A stretch of 64,000 bases of DNA, taken from the NCBI RefSeq assembly GCF_003471165.1, contig NZ_QRIL01000019.1, positions 2,898 through 66,897 on the forward strand, written 5' to 3'. The notes below the pieces were generated by a model. The model was not told where the DNA came from. It saw only the letters and a program-made list of their open reading frames with translations, and did not search any database. The position numbers and the translations under genes are program-made. Positions 25,669-35,021 of the stretch are shown piece after piece. The stretch's first letter is position 1, and each line of letters begins with the position of its first letter. This DNA is from Ruminococcus sp. AM22-13. Lineage in GTDB: Bacteria > Bacillota > Clostridia > Lachnospirales > Lachnospiraceae.

Positions 25669-26997
25669 ATGGAAGAAGCGCTGATTAAAAGAATACTCCC
25701 CCACAGCATGGAGGCAGAGCAGTCTGTAATCGGCTCAATGATCCTGGACAGAGATGCGATTCTTGTTGCATCTGAGATACTTGCCAGTGACGATTTTTAT
25801 CAGAAACAGTATGGCATCATATTTGATGCGATGGTAGAGTTATGTAATGAAGGGAAACCGGTAGATCTGGTGACCCTTCAAAATCGTTTAAAAGAGAAGG
25901 AACTGCCGCCGGATATCAGCAGCATGGAATATGTAAGAGATCTGATTTCGGCAGTCCCTACATCTGCCAACGTGAAGTATTATGCGAACATTGTCAGCGA
26001 GAAAGCGGTTTTGCGAAGACTGATCAAAGCAAATGAGGAGATTGCAAATACCTGTTATCTGGAAAAAGAGAATACAGAAGTGATTCTGGAGGAAGCGGAG
26101 AAAAAGCTGTTTAACATTCTTCAGAGACGTAACAATGAGGAATATGTGCCGATTCAGCAGGTTGTCCTCAATGCGATCAATAACATTGAGAAGGCATCGA
26201 AACTGAAAGGTTCTGTAACAGGTATCCCGACAGGTTTTGTGGATCTGGATTACAAAACTTCCGGAATGCACCCGTCAGATCTGGTTCTGATCGCAGCACG
26301 TCCTTCTATGGGAAAGACGGCTTTCGTTCTGAATATTGCCCAGTATATGGCGTTTCGTAAAGATGTCACAGTTGCGATATTCAGTCTGGAAATGTCAAAG
26401 GAACAGCTTGTCAACCGACTTCTTGCAATGGAATCACATGTCGATTCCCAGAATATGAGAACCGGTAATCTGAAAGACGAGGACTGGACGAAGCTGGTAG
26501 AAGGTGCAGATATTATTGGTAAATCGAATCTGATCATTGACGATACACCGGGTATCTCTATCGCAGAAATGCGATCCAAATGCCGTAAATATAAGCTGGA
26601 ACATAATCTTGGGATCATTATGATTGACTACCTGCAGCTGATGAGCGGAAGCGGTAAAAGTGATTCCCGTCAGCAGGAGATCTCAGATATTTCCCGTTCG
26701 CTGAAAGCTCTTGCAAGAGAGCTGAGTGTGCCGGTAATCGCATTATCGCAGCTTAGCCGTGCGGTAGAACAGCGTCCGGATCACAGACCGATGCTTTCTG
26801 ACCTTCGAGAGTCAGGAGCCATTGAGCAGGATGCCGATGTGGTAATGTTTATCTACCGAGATGACTATTATCATAAAGATACAGAGAAGAAAGATATCGC
26901 GGAGATCATCATTGCAAAGCAGAGAAATGGTCCGATCGGAACCGTTGAACTGGTATGGCTGCCGAGATATACACAGTTTGTAAATATGAAGAAATAA
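25669..26997 (+). CDS. dnaB: Replicative DNA helicase DnaB
   Basis: A 442-aa hexameric helicase that unwinds DNA at the fork and binds primase. The N-terminal helical domain begins LPHSMEAEQSVIGSMI; the RecA-like domain has Walker A RPSMGKTA, Walker B IIMIDYLQLM and the LRESGAIEQDADVVMF block near the end. It is dnaB in the E. coli naming (dnaC in B. subtilis). TGGAGGG precedes the ATG, 22 bases after rplI. Confidence 0.98.
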   Translation: MEEALIKRILPHSMEAEQSVIGSMILDRDAILVASEILASDDFYQKQYGIIFDAMVELCNEGKPVDLVTLQNRLKEKELPPDISSMEYVRDLISAVPTSANVKYYANIVSEKAVLRRLIKANEEIANTCYLEKENTEVILEEAEKKLFNILQRRNNEEYVPIQQVVLNAINNIEKASKLKGSVTGIPTGFVDLDYKTSGMHPSDLVLIAARPSMGKTAFVLNIAQYMAFRKDVTVAIFSLEMSKEQLVNRLLAMESHVDSQNMRTGNLKDEDWTKLVEGADIIGKSNLIIDDTPGISIAEMRSKCRKYKLEHNLGIIMIDYLQLMSGSGKSDSRQQEISDISRSLKALARELSVPVIALSQLSRAVEQRPDHRPMLSDLRESGAIEQDADVVMFIYRDDYYHKDTEKKDIAEIIIAKQRNGPIGTVELVWLPRYTQFVNMKK

Positions 26998-27082
26998 AGT
27001 TACTGTTCAGTACTCCATTATTTTGCGAGAAGTTTTGGATTGTAAAGGAAAGAATTCTGAATAGTTATGAAATAAGAAATAT

Positions 27083-27130
27083 ACAGGACGAATGCAGAAG
27101 GCGAATGCCGGGAGCAATCGTCCTGTTTTG
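27083..27130 (+). terminator. Terminator downstream of dnaB
   Basis: Nine-base arms ACAGGACGA and TCGTCCTGT around a structured 26-base loop, with TTTT after it. It lies in the 283-base gap to the MerR-like gene. A solo family B end (GTTACTGTTCAG) stands at 26999, right after the dnaB stop. Confidence 0.75.
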
Positions 27131-27280
27131 GTATTGAGAGACAATTTGGAGAAGAATTTGTCAATGGGATTTTCTTGCAATTCACTATAAGGATTTTTAT
27201 AATAAAGTGTGAGAGACTTTGCTGTTTAATCGAATCAGGTTTATGATCTAAATGGCAAGTCAGCAGACAGGAGGGATAGC

Positions 27281-27760
27281 ATGGAGCAACGGTATACTGT
27301 GACACAGGCAGCGGAAATCCTCGGCGTGAGGGCATCAGTTCTCCGGTACTGGGAGGAAGAACTGGAACTGAGGATCTGCAGAAACGAGCAGGGACATCGT
27401 TACTACACCGGAAATGATATTACGCTTCTGGCTAATATAAAGGAACTTAAGAAGAGAGGACTTGCTTTACGTGCGATTAAAGAACTGCTTCCCAGAATTT
27501 CAAGGACAGCTCCCGGAAGCACAGACAGTAAAGTGAAACTCCTGGAAGATGAGCAGCCTGAGAGAGAAAAACTTCTGGAATTTCAGAAAATCCTGGAGCG
27601 CCTGATCACGCAGGAATTACATATGAAAAAAGAAGGAGAAGACCAGTGCCGGGATCTGGATGAGGCGATACGCAATCGTCAACTTGCAAGAAAGGAAGCA
27701 GCAGTTACGCTGGAGAAAAAGAATAGAGGAAATAAAAAAAAGGGAAAAAGACACCTTTAA
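27281..27760 (+). CDS. MerR-like HTH protein
   Basis: A 159-aa protein with an N-terminal MerR-type winged helix (about 5-70): YTVTQAAEILGVRASVLRYWE and the wing GHRYYTGNDITLL, followed by LKKRGLALRAIKELL. The rest is charged helix, ending in a lysine-rich tail (NRGNKKKGKRHL). No effector domain or cysteine sensor is present, so it may be a structural chromosome protein of the RacA type rather than a metal or drug sensor; not settled. GGAGGG precedes the ATG. It stands alone between terminators. Confidence 0.85.
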   Translation: MEQRYTVTQAAEILGVRASVLRYWEEELELRICRNEQGHRYYTGNDITLLANIKELKKRGLALRAIKELLPRISRTAPGSTDSKVKLLEDEQPEREKLLEFQKILERLITQELHMKKEGEDQCRDLDEAIRNRQLARKEAAVTLEKKNRGNKKKGKRHL

Positions 27761-27800
27761 AAATTATTTTGGGAGAGATATTGAAATACTTGAAAAATAA

Positions 27801-27843
27801 AAAACAGCTTCATTTCTAATTGAACAGAAATGAAGCTGTTTTT
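27801..27843. terminator. Bidirectional terminator between MerR-like gene and ferredoxin
   Basis: A perfect 17-bp stem whose arms start AAAACAGCTTCATTTCT, with an 8-base loop, A-rich on the left and T-rich on the right. It serves the two convergent genes. Confidence 0.92.
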
Positions 27844-27854
27844 AAATTCATAAA

Positions 27855-28058
<204 letters not shown>

Positions 28059-28086
28059 TTAGTGCCCCTATTGGGGTTCTGAACTC

Positions 28087-28115
28087 ATTTTAATATATCT
28101 TTGTCGGAATTACAA
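28087..28115 (-). promoter_or_regulatory. Promoter of the ferredoxin gene
   Basis: On the minus strand, TTGTAA (28115-28110) and TAAAAT (28092-28087) are 17 bp apart. A CCCC-TATT-GGGG mini-hairpin lies in the leader. The stretch 28116-28322 holds no recognised element. Confidence 0.7.
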
Positions 28116-28322
28116 GTATAAAATCAGATACATTATAAAATAATATCAAGTTAGATTGTGCTTACTTTGAGACTGAGTTTCTTTCATGTCCTTTGCGCTT
28201 TGAAGGATTATCTTATTTGCATTATTTTCTGAAATTGCTATAGGAAAAGTTTTGAAAAATAGGTTATGAACATACAAAAAAAATAAGACTGTCAAAAAAA
28301 TAATGCGTTTTTTCTAAATTTA

Positions 28323-28351
28323 TTGACAATTTAAAAATGGAAAGGTATAGT
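28323..28351 (+). promoter_or_regulatory. Promoter of the nucleoside ABC transporter operon
   Basis: Consensus TTGACA (28323-28328), 17-bp spacer, TATAGT (28346-28351). The transcript would have a leader of about 120 bases. Confidence 0.88.
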
Positions 28352-28363
28352 AAAGGTAGTTGC

Positions 28364-28400
28364 AAAGAGGCATGACATAGAAAGTTGTGCCTCTTTTGTT
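28364..28400 (+). promoter_or_regulatory. Hairpin in the leader of the nucleoside transporter operon
   Basis: Nine-base arms AAAGAGGCA (28364-28372) and TGCCTCTTT (28388-28396) followed by TGTT. It lies just after the expected transcription start, so it may be a 5' stabiliser or a weak attenuator. The conserved purine riboswitch core was looked for and not found. Confidence 0.5.
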
Positions 28401-28481
28401 CCGTAAGGGCTGCTGACTGTGAGACGGCTAGCAGTCTGTAACAAGAAGTCAGAAAACAGTAGAGAGAATGGAGGAAGAAGA

Positions 28482-29669
28482 ATGAAAAAAGCATTGGCAA
28501 TTGGACTTGCAGCAGTAATGGCAGTTTCTATGAGTGCACCGGTATTTGCGAGTGATGACAGCGAAAGTGGTGCAGGAATCGCAAAAGAAGATCTCAAGAT
28601 TGGTGCGATTTATATCGGTGATGAGAACGAAGGTTATACAGCAGCTCACATGGCTGGAATCGATGAGATGGTAGAAAATCTTGGTCTTGATGATTCTCAG
28701 GTTATTGAGAAAACTCTGATCGGTGAAGATGAAGGATGCTACGATGCAGCAGCAGACCTTGCAGACCAGGGATGCCAGATTATTTTTGCAAACAGTTTTG
28801 GACATGAAACTTATATCCTGGAAGCAGCAGGAGAGTATCCGGACGTACAGTTCTGTCATGCGACAGGAACTCAGGCAGCATCCAGCGGACTTTCCAATAT
28901 GCATAACTACTTTACAAATATCTATGAAGCACGTTATGTATCCGGTGTAGTGGCAGGTCTGAAACTCAATCAGATGATCGAAGACGGCACTGTAAAAGAG
29001 GATGCATGTAAGATCGGTTACGTAGGTGCATTCCCTTATGCAGAGGTTATTTCCGGATATACTTCTTTCTATCTTGGCGCAAAGAGCGTATGCCCGTCTG
29101 CAACAATGGAAGTAAAATATACAAACAGCTGGGCAAGCTTTGACCTTGAAAAAGAATGCGCAGATGCTTTAATTTCTGATGGCTGCGTACTTATCAGCCA
29201 GCATGCAGATACAACAGGTGCTCCTACAGCATGTGAGGCAGCCGGCGTTCCTTGCGTTGGTTATAACATTGATATGACATCTGTTGCTCCGAATACAGCA
29301 CTTACTTCCGCATCTATGGACTGGGGTGTATATTACACATATGCAGTACAGTGCATGATTGATGGAACAGCTATTGACACTGACTGGTGCAAAGGATTTG
29401 CAGAAAGCGCAGATAAGATCACATCTCTCAATGATAAAGTTGTAGCTGAAGGCACAGAAGAGAAAGTAAAAGAAGTAGAAGACGCGATCAGTGATGGTTC
29501 TCTTCATGTATTTGACACTTCTACATTTACAGTAGATGGTAAAGAACTTGATACATATGAGAAAGACGGAACAGAATATATTTCTGACGGATATTTCCAT
29601 GAATCTGAATATGGTTCAGCACCGGCATTCGACATTGCAATCGACGGAATCACATCTATCACAGAATAA
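28482..29669 (+). CDS. BMP family nucleoside-type ABC transporter binding protein
   Basis: A 395-aa exported binding protein of the BMP/PnrA family, which binds purine or pyrimidine nucleosides for import. Signal peptide MKKALAIGLAAVMAVSMSAP with the likely cut after VFA; there is no lipobox cysteine, unlike most family members. Mature domain: KIGAIYIGDENEGYTAAH, QIIFANSFGHETYI, and GYVGAFPYAEVISGYTSF. GGAGGAAGAAG precedes the ATG at 28482; an earlier ATG at 28419 has no site. A terminator separates it from the ATPase gene, which fits higher expression of the binding protein. Confidence 0.92.
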   Translation: MKKALAIGLAAVMAVSMSAPVFASDDSESGAGIAKEDLKIGAIYIGDENEGYTAAHMAGIDEMVENLGLDDSQVIEKTLIGEDEGCYDAAADLADQGCQIIFANSFGHETYILEAAGEYPDVQFCHATGTQAASSGLSNMHNYFTNIYEARYVSGVVAGLKLNQMIEDGTVKEDACKIGYVGAFPYAEVISGYTSFYLGAKSVCPSATMEVKYTNSWASFDLEKECADALISDGCVLISQHADTTGAPTACEAAGVPCVGYNIDMTSVAPNTALTSASMDWGVYYTYAVQCMIDGTAIDTDWCKGFAESADKITSLNDKVVAEGTEEKVKEVEDAISDGSLHVFDTSTFTVDGKELDTYEKDGTEYISDGYFHESEYGSAPAFDIAIDGITSITE

Positions 29670-29681
29670 AGAATGAAACTG

Positions 29682-29713
29682 GCGGAGCTGCTTGTCGGCA
29701 GCTCCGCTTTTTT
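29682..29713 (+). terminator. Intra-operon terminator/attenuator
   Basis: A perfect 10-bp GC-rich stem, GCGGAGCTGC with GCAGCTCCGC, a 6-base loop and TTTTTT. It lies between the binding-protein and ATPase genes and should allow partial read-through. Confidence 0.9.
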
Positions 29714-29742
29714 GTATGAACAGATAAAAGGAGGGAACGATA

Positions 29743-31278
29743 GTGGGAGAAAACTATGCACTTGAACTTAGAGATATTTCCAAGCGTTTCGGTTCAGTAC
29801 AGGCAAACGACCATGTGAATCTCACACTGAGAAAATCAGAGATTCTTGCCATCCTCGGAGAGAATGGAAGCGGTAAGACTACTCTGATGAATATGATTTA
29901 TGGAATTTATTATCCGGACGAAGGACATATCTTCGTAAATGGAAAAGAAGTAACGATCCGCTCGCCAAAAGATTCCTACGAACTGGGAATTGGTATGGTG
30001 CATCAGCATTTCAAACTGGTAGATGTACTGACAGCAGCCGAGAATATTGTTCTGGGACTTCCTGGAAAAGGGAAACTGGATATGAAGAAGATCACAGAAG
30101 ATATCCAGAAACTGGTAGATAAATATGGATTTGAACTGGATCTTTCCCAGAAGATTTACGAAATGTCTGTATCCCAGAAGCAGACAGTTGAGATCATAAA
30201 GATGTTATATCGTGGGGCAAGAATCCTGATTCTTGATGAGCCGACTGCGGTTCTGACACCTCAGGAAGCTGACCGGCTATTTGATATTCTGAGAAATATG
30301 CGTAAAGATGGCTGTTCCATTATGATCATTACACATAAGCTGCAGGAAGTGCTGGCTTTATCTGACCGCGTTGCGATTCTAAGAAAAGGAAAATATATAG
30401 ATACGGTAGAAACAGCACGGGCAAATGCACAGAGTCTGTCAGAGATGATGGTAGGAGGCAGAGTAGACCTGAATATCGACCGTCCTGAGCCAGAGAATGT
30501 GAAACCGAGACTGATCATTAAGGGGCTGAATTGCAAAGATAAAGACGATGTGAAAACGCTTGATGACATTGATCTTACTGTAAATACAGGTGAGATTCTT
30601 GGTATCGCCGGAATTTCCGGAAGCGGACAGAAAGAATTTCTGGAGGCGATCGCAGGACTTCAGGAGCTGGAGAGTGGTTCCATCATCCTGCTTGACGATA
30701 ATGGAAAGGGTATGGAACTTGCCGGAATGGATTCCATTTCTATCAATAAAGCAGGAATCAGCCTTGCCTTTGTACCGGAAGACCGTATCGGTATGGGACT
30801 TGTGGGTGATATGGATATGACTGATAATATGATGCTTCGAAGCTACCGAAATGGAAAAGGTCCTTTCCTGGACCGAAAAGGTCCGAAAGCTCTGGCTTTG
30901 AAGATCAAGGAGCAGCTTGAGGTTATGACTCCAAGTATCTCAGCACCTGTCCGTCAGATGTCAGGAGGAAATGTCCAGAAGGTTTTAGTAGGAAGAGAAA
31001 TTGCCCAGAATCCGAAGGTACTTCTTGTAGCGTTCCCGACACGAGGCGTGGATGTCAACACTTCTCATGTTATTTACAGACTGTTAAATGAACAGAAAGA
31101 AAAAGGTGTTGCAGTAGTCTGTGTAATCGAGGATCTGGATGTGGTTCTTGAACTGTGTGACAGAATCGCAGTGTTCTGTGGAGGTAAGATCAGCGGAATC
31201 GCAGATGGAAGAACTGCGACAAAAGAAGGAATCGGACTTCTTATGACGAAACATGAAAAAGGAGGGACGCAGGCATGA
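29743..31278 (+). CDS. Nucleoside ABC transporter, tandem ATP-binding protein
   Basis: A 511-aa protein with two ABC ATPase halves, as in the sugar/nucleoside (YufO, RbsA-like) class. First half: Walker A GENGSGKT (39-46), signature-like YEMSVSQKQ, Walker B ILILDEPTA. Second half has the altered Walker A GISGSGQKE and MSGGNVQKV, with FPTRGVDV instead of a standard Walker B, typical for the degenerate second half in this family. The start is GTG behind AAAGGAGGG. Its stop overlaps the next gene as ATGA. Confidence 0.95.
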   Translation: MGENYALELRDISKRFGSVQANDHVNLTLRKSEILAILGENGSGKTTLMNMIYGIYYPDEGHIFVNGKEVTIRSPKDSYELGIGMVHQHFKLVDVLTAAENIVLGLPGKGKLDMKKITEDIQKLVDKYGFELDLSQKIYEMSVSQKQTVEIIKMLYRGARILILDEPTAVLTPQEADRLFDILRNMRKDGCSIMIITHKLQEVLALSDRVAILRKGKYIDTVETARANAQSLSEMMVGGRVDLNIDRPEPENVKPRLIIKGLNCKDKDDVKTLDDIDLTVNTGEILGIAGISGSGQKEFLEAIAGLQELESGSIILLDDNGKGMELAGMDSISINKAGISLAFVPEDRIGMGLVGDMDMTDNMMLRSYRNGKGPFLDRKGPKALALKIKEQLEVMTPSISAPVRQMSGGNVQKVLVGREIAQNPKVLLVAFPTRGVDVNTSHVIYRLLNEQKEKGVAVVCVIEDLDVVLELCDRIAVFCGGKISGIADGRTATKEGIGLLMTKHEKGGTQA

Positions 31279-32354
31279 AGAAAGAACCTCTCTTACAGGT
31301 AAGTAAAAGAAGAAATAAAGCCGGATGGCAGGAGCGTCTTCTGATCCGCTTTATTGCATTGCTTCTGGCCCTGATCGTATGCGGTGCGGTGATCGTTGCA
31401 CTGGTAAAGATGAATCCGGTAGATGTTTATAAAGCAATCTGGGATGGTGCCATGGGCTCAGAACGTCGTCTATGGCAGACGATACGAGACACAATGGTTC
31501 TGTTGTGTATTTCCATTGGACTTGCACCTGCATTTAAAATGAAATTCTGGAATATCGGTGCGGAAGGCCAGATTCTGATCGGTGGAGCTTGCTCAGCAGC
31601 TGTTATGATTTATGCTGGGGACAAAATGCCGACAGGATTACTTTTGATCGTAATGTTTGTGGCAAGTGCACTTGGCGGAATGATCTGGGGAATGATTCCG
31701 GCAGTATTTAAGGCACACTGGAATACAAATGAAACTTTATTTACTCTGATGTTAAACTATGTTGCCATGCAGGTTATTACATATTGCATCGTATTCTGGG
31801 AAAATCCGAAAGGTTCCAACACAGTCGGCATTATCAATCAGGCTACAAAGGCAGGATGGCTTCCGGAACTTTTCGGACAGAAATATGGCTGGAATGTTGT
31901 GATCGTTCTGGTTCTGACAGTAGGAATGTTTATTTATCTGAAATATTGCAAACAGGGTTATGAGATCGCAGTAGTTGGTGAGAGCGAGAATACAGCCAGA
32001 TATGCAGGTATTCAGGTAAAAAAAGTTATTGTCCGTACAATGGCTATTTCCGGTGCAATCTGTGGTATCGCAGGTTTCGTTATCGTAAGTGGTGCAAGCC
32101 ATACAATTTCTACTGCAACTGCAGGTGGCAGAGGTTTTACCGCTATCATCGTTGCATGGCTTTCAAAATTTAACACATTTATCATGGTTGCGGTTTCTTT
32201 TGGTATCGTATTTATGAATCAGGGTGCTGTGCAGATTGCAACTCAGTATGGTCTGAATGAGAATGCTTCAGATGTTCTTCTGGGAATCATTTTGTTTTTC
32301 CTGATCGGTGCAGAATTCTTTATCAACTACAGAGTAAAGCGTGCAAAGAAATAG
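31275..32354 (+). CDS. Nucleoside ABC transporter permease 1
   Basis: A 359-aa permease of the BPD_transp_2 (YufP-like) group with about ten membrane helices. It shows KMKFWNIGAEGQILIGG, HWNTNETLFTLMLNYVAMQ and AATAGGRGFTAIIVAWLSKF, all typical of this family. ATG overlaps the ATPase stop; AGGAGGG upstream. It forms the membrane channel with the next protein. Confidence 0.95.
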   Translation: MKKEPLLQVSKRRNKAGWQERLLIRFIALLLALIVCGAVIVALVKMNPVDVYKAIWDGAMGSERRLWQTIRDTMVLLCISIGLAPAFKMKFWNIGAEGQILIGGACSAAVMIYAGDKMPTGLLLIVMFVASALGGMIWGMIPAVFKAHWNTNETLFTLMLNYVAMQVITYCIVFWENPKGSNTVGIINQATKAGWLPELFGQKYGWNVVIVLVLTVGMFIYLKYCKQGYEIAVVGESENTARYAGIQVKKVIVRTMAISGAICGIAGFVIVSGASHTISTATAGGRGFTAIIVAWLSKFNTFIMVAVSFGIVFMNQGAVQIATQYGLNENASDVLLGIILFFLIGAEFFINYRVKRAKK

Positions 32355-32366
32355 GAGGTGGATGCA

Positions 32367-33347
32367 ATGAGTGTACTGATAATTTTTATTCAAAAAGCAA
32401 TTGTCCAGGGCATCTGTATTCTGTATGGTGCGCTTGGCGAAATTATGACAGAGAAATCCGGTAACCTTAATCTGGGTATTCCGGGAATTATGTATATGGG
32501 CGGCATTTCAGGTCTGATGGGAGCATTTCTTTATGAGAAAGACAATCCGAATCCAAATGCACTTATCGGTGTTTTAATATCGTTTTTATGTGCATTTGCG
32601 TGTGCGGCTATCGGTGGTCTGATTTATAGTATTCTGACTATTACACTTCGTGTAAATCAGAATGTAACAGGTCTTGCCCTTACCATCTTTGGTACAGGAT
32701 TTGGTAACTTCTTTGGTGGTTCTATTTCCAAGCTTGCAGGTGGTGTAGGACAGATTTCCGTAAAAGTAACGGGAAGCGCTTATACGGCGAAAATCCCTGG
32801 TTTATCTAAGATACCGGTCATCGGAGGGATTTTCTTTAATTATGGATTCCTGACATATTTATGTATCATTGCAGCAGTTGTACTGTCATACTTCCTGTTT
32901 AAGACCAGAGCTGGTTTAAGCCTTCGTGCAATCGGTGAGAATCCGGGAACTGCAGATGCGGCAGGTATCAATGTTATTAAGTATAAATATCTGTCTACCT
33001 GTATCGGTGCAGGACTGGCAGGACTCGGCGGACTTTATTTCGTAATGGAATATTCAGGTGGTACCTGGACAGATAATGGATTTGGAGATCGTGGATGGCT
33101 TGCAGTTGCGCTTGTAATCTTTGCACTTTGGAAACCATTAAATGCAATCTGGGGAGCATTCCTGTTTGGAGCACTTTATATCCTGTATCTGTATATTCCG
33201 GGACTGGGACGAAGCATGCAGGAAGTATTTAAGGCATTGCCATATGTGGTAACAATCATTGTGTTGATATTTACAAGTTTCCGAAAGAAGAAAGAACATC
33301 AGCCGCCTGCCGCGCTGGGACTTCCATATTTCAGGGAAGAAAGATAA
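32367..33347 (+). CDS. Nucleoside ABC transporter permease 2
   Basis: A 326-aa YufQ-like permease with eight to ten membrane helices. Landmarks: GALGEIMTEKSGNLNLGIPG, TIFGTGFGNF and GDRGWLAVALVIFALWKP. AGGAGG lies eight bases before the ATG at 32367, so the GTG three codons earlier is less likely. Last gene of the operon; no strong terminator follows before the next promoter. Confidence 0.95.
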   Translation: MSVLIIFIQKAIVQGICILYGALGEIMTEKSGNLNLGIPGIMYMGGISGLMGAFLYEKDNPNPNALIGVLISFLCAFACAAIGGLIYSILTITLRVNQNVTGLALTIFGTGFGNFFGGSISKLAGGVGQISVKVTGSAYTAKIPGLSKIPVIGGIFFNYGFLTYLCIIAAVVLSYFLFKTRAGLSLRAIGENPGTADAAGINVIKYKYLSTCIGAGLAGLGGLYFVMEYSGGTWTDNGFGDRGWLAVALVIFALWKPLNAIWGAFLFGALYILYLYIPGLGRSMQEVFKALPYVVTIIVLIFTSFRKKKEHQPPAALGLPYFREER

Positions 33348-33366
33348 TAAAATTAGGCGTTTGCGG

Positions 33367-33395
33367 TTGATTCCAGAGTAAAATAGTATTATAAT
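33367..33395 (+). promoter_or_regulatory. Promoter of the DUF1858 gene
   Basis: TTGATT (33367-33372), 17-bp spacer, TATAAT (33390-33395). The leader is about 110 bases with no evident structure. Confidence 0.8.
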
Positions 33396-33513
33396 ATCAG
33401 AAGCTAGAAAAGCTAAGTAGTAAGTGTACGTATGCCTTGAGTTTGCAGGATGAATGCGGGACAGAGGATATGGAAACGATAATGCTGAATAAAAATTAAG
33501 GAGGAAATTTACA

Positions 33514-33714
33514 ATGGCTAAAGTGACAAAAGATATGCTGATCGGTCAGCTTCTTCAGGTAGATGCGAATATCGCACCAATTCTTATGAGAGCAGGAATG
33601 CACTGCCTTGGATGCCCGTCTTCTCAGATGGAATCTCTCGAAGAAGCAGCTATGGTTCATGGACTGGATGCAGATGTACTTGTTAACCAGATCAATGATT
33701 TTCTTGGAGAATAA
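33514..33714 (+). CDS. DUF1858 domain protein
   Basis: A 66-aa protein of the DUF1858 family, often linked with hybrid-cluster and redox proteins in anaerobes. The key region is [19 protein letters not shown], with a CxxC pair that could form a disulfide or bind a metal. AGGAGG precedes the ATG. It has its own promoter and a strong terminator. Probable redox role, not defined. Confidence 0.92.
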   Translation: MAKVTKDMLIGQLLQVDANIAPILMRAGMHCLGCPSSQMESLEEAAMVHGLDADVLVNQINDFLGE

Positions 33715-33741
33715 TCAGCTGGCTGATTAAAGCAATATGTA

Positions 33742-33783
33742 AAAAATGGGATGTTCTGATTAATTTCAGGACATCCCATTTTT
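33742..33783. terminator. Bidirectional terminator between DUF1858 and mecA
   Basis: An 18-bp stem (33742-33759 with 33766-33783, one G-T pair) whose arms carry AAAAATGGGATG and CATCCCATTTTT. It serves both convergent genes. Confidence 0.92.
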
Positions 33784-33794
33784 GTGAAAATTTC

Positions 33795-34541
33795 TTATAA
33801 CTGCACTAATTGCTGAAGTGCGGAGGCAGAGATAAGTTCTCCATGTTCTGTCAGGTATGCTTCACCTGAAGCTGTGAAAGCTCTTCCACGTCCATATTCA
33901 GTAAGAATATTGCATACCCTGTTAAAGTCTTCTGGGGAGAGAGAGGACTGGTGAACAACCAGCTTATAAATCTCATCTGCCGGATCCTTATAGAGCGTGT
34001 TAGCACCTGAGAAATAGCCGTTCAATCCATGTGCTGCGGCGATTACATCATCCAGTGTATCGAACTCGTAAAGGCGGATAAGATTTACATCAGGAACCTG
34101 AGTATCATCTTTCTCGCCTGCAGTGTTACCCTGAGACGCGTTCTTCTCTTTTGCCTGGGAACTCTTTACCTTTGCCTCATAAAGTTTCTGGAAAATATCG
34201 ATGATATTGTCAGCTCCGTCAAGCTGAACAGTATCTGACGTCTCATTTCCTTTAAATGGCGCAAATTTGGAAAAGCGTGTATCCAGTTCTTCCGGATCTT
34301 CTACTTTGGTGATGATCAGGATGATACTCTCAGTGCTTACCGGGATTGCTTCGATCATTAATGGAATATTATCTGCTTCAAAACCAAACTGTATCTGCGC
34401 CTGCTGCATCATATCGCGAAAAAGCTTTTTGGCTTTATCAGTACCATAGGCTAATTCACTGATACGGATCTGATGACTTTCAAGGTCTTCTCTTGTCAAG
34501 GTGCAGCGTATCTGGTTGTCATTGATTTTTTCTATCTTCAT
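33795..34541 (-). CDS. mecA: Adaptor protein MecA
   Basis: A 248-aa adaptor that brings substrates to the ClpC ATPase for ClpCP proteolysis; in B. subtilis it controls competence and sporulation factors. N-domain MKIEKINDNQIRCTLTREDL, a variable charged linker (about 125-155) and the ClpC-binding C-domain with YEFDTLDDVIAAAHGL and FTASGEAYLTEHGELI. Length fits the family. It has a promoter of its own at 34598-34627 and no operon partner. Confidence 0.93.
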   Translation of the reverse strand: MKIEKINDNQIRCTLTREDLESHQIRISELAYGTDKAKKLFRDMMQQAQIQFGFEADNIPLMIEAIPVSTESIILIITKVEDPEELDTRFSKFAPFKGNETSDTVQLDGADNIIDIFQKLYEAKVKSSQAKEKNASQGNTAGEKDDTQVPDVNLIRLYEFDTLDDVIAAAHGLNGYFSGANTLYKDPADEIYKLVVHQSSLSPEDFNRVCNILTEYGRGRAFTASGEAYLTEHGELISASALQQLVQL

Positions 34542-34597
34542 GTTGTCACATCCTATCCTAAATAGCGTTGCAAATTACATACAATTTTATACACTAT

Positions 34598-34627
34598 ATT
34601 ATATAACAGAGAACAGCAAAATGTAAA
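34598..34627 (-). promoter_or_regulatory. Promoter of mecA
   Basis: On the minus strand, TTTACA (34627-34622) and TATAAT (34603-34598) are 18 bp apart; the leader is about 50 bases. Confidence 0.75.
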
Positions 34628-34699
34628 GATGAGTAATCAGCATAAATATTAAATTTTTGGAAACAAAACGGTAAAAATTACATAAATGCAGAAAAGCTC

Positions 34700-34727
34700 T
34701 TGCGTCAAAACAAAAAACAGGTATAAT
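34700..34727 (+). promoter_or_regulatory. Promoter of the structured leader and 77-aa gene
   Basis: TTGCGT (34700-34705) and TATAAT (34722-34727) with a 16-bp spacer. It would start a transcript near 34734, about 290 bases before the coding region. Confidence 0.72.
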
Positions 34728-34779
34728 AAAAAAAGAAGAAACAATAAATCTGCGGTTCGTATAAACGAAGATTTGAAAT

Positions 34780-34806
34780 GTTACTGAGAACGAAGAAACC
34801 AGTAAC
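34780..34806. repeat. Family B solo palindrome (27 bp) in a leader
   Basis: Ends GTTACTG and CAGTAAC with AGAACGAAGAAAC between. The left part equals, in reverse, the first 27 bp of element B1 (15642). A further hairpin ATTACTG-AGCAA-CAGTAAT lies at about 34839-34857. Confidence 0.75.
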
Positions 34807-34870
34807 TCTGAAACATTAACTCTAATGATTTACTTACATTACTGAGCAACAGTAATCTATTTATTTCAAA

Positions 34871-35015
34871 ACCTCATTGTCGATTATTCATACGGCGTTC
34901 CTGCCGTGACAATGTACAGGTAAATTCCCAGGATAAGATAAGTACAGCAGGGATATTGTTTTTTCAACAGCCGATGAGGTGCTTTCTAAAATCTTATTTT
35001 TAAAGGAAAGGAGGT
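34871..35015 (+). promoter_or_regulatory. Candidate structured leader RNA with alternative pairing to the ribosome site
   Basis: ACCTC (34871-34875) can pair with GAGGT at 34976-34980, closing a junction. Within it are ATTGTC/GACAAT (34876-34881 with 34908-34913), ACGGC/GCCGT (34892-34896 with 34903-34907) and TCCC/GGGA (34926-34929 with 34950-34953). The same ACCTC can instead pair with GAGGT of the ribosome site (35011-35015). Mutually exclusive pairing of this kind is the layout of a translational switch. It does not match any riboswitch class I recognise. Pairing was found by eye only. Confidence 0.5.
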
Positions 35016-35021
35016 AAGCTT

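Noticed and set aside
28352..28481. Purine riboswitch ahead of the nucleoside transporter
   Set aside because: The conserved core sequences and the two interacting loops are absent; only a simple hairpin is seen.
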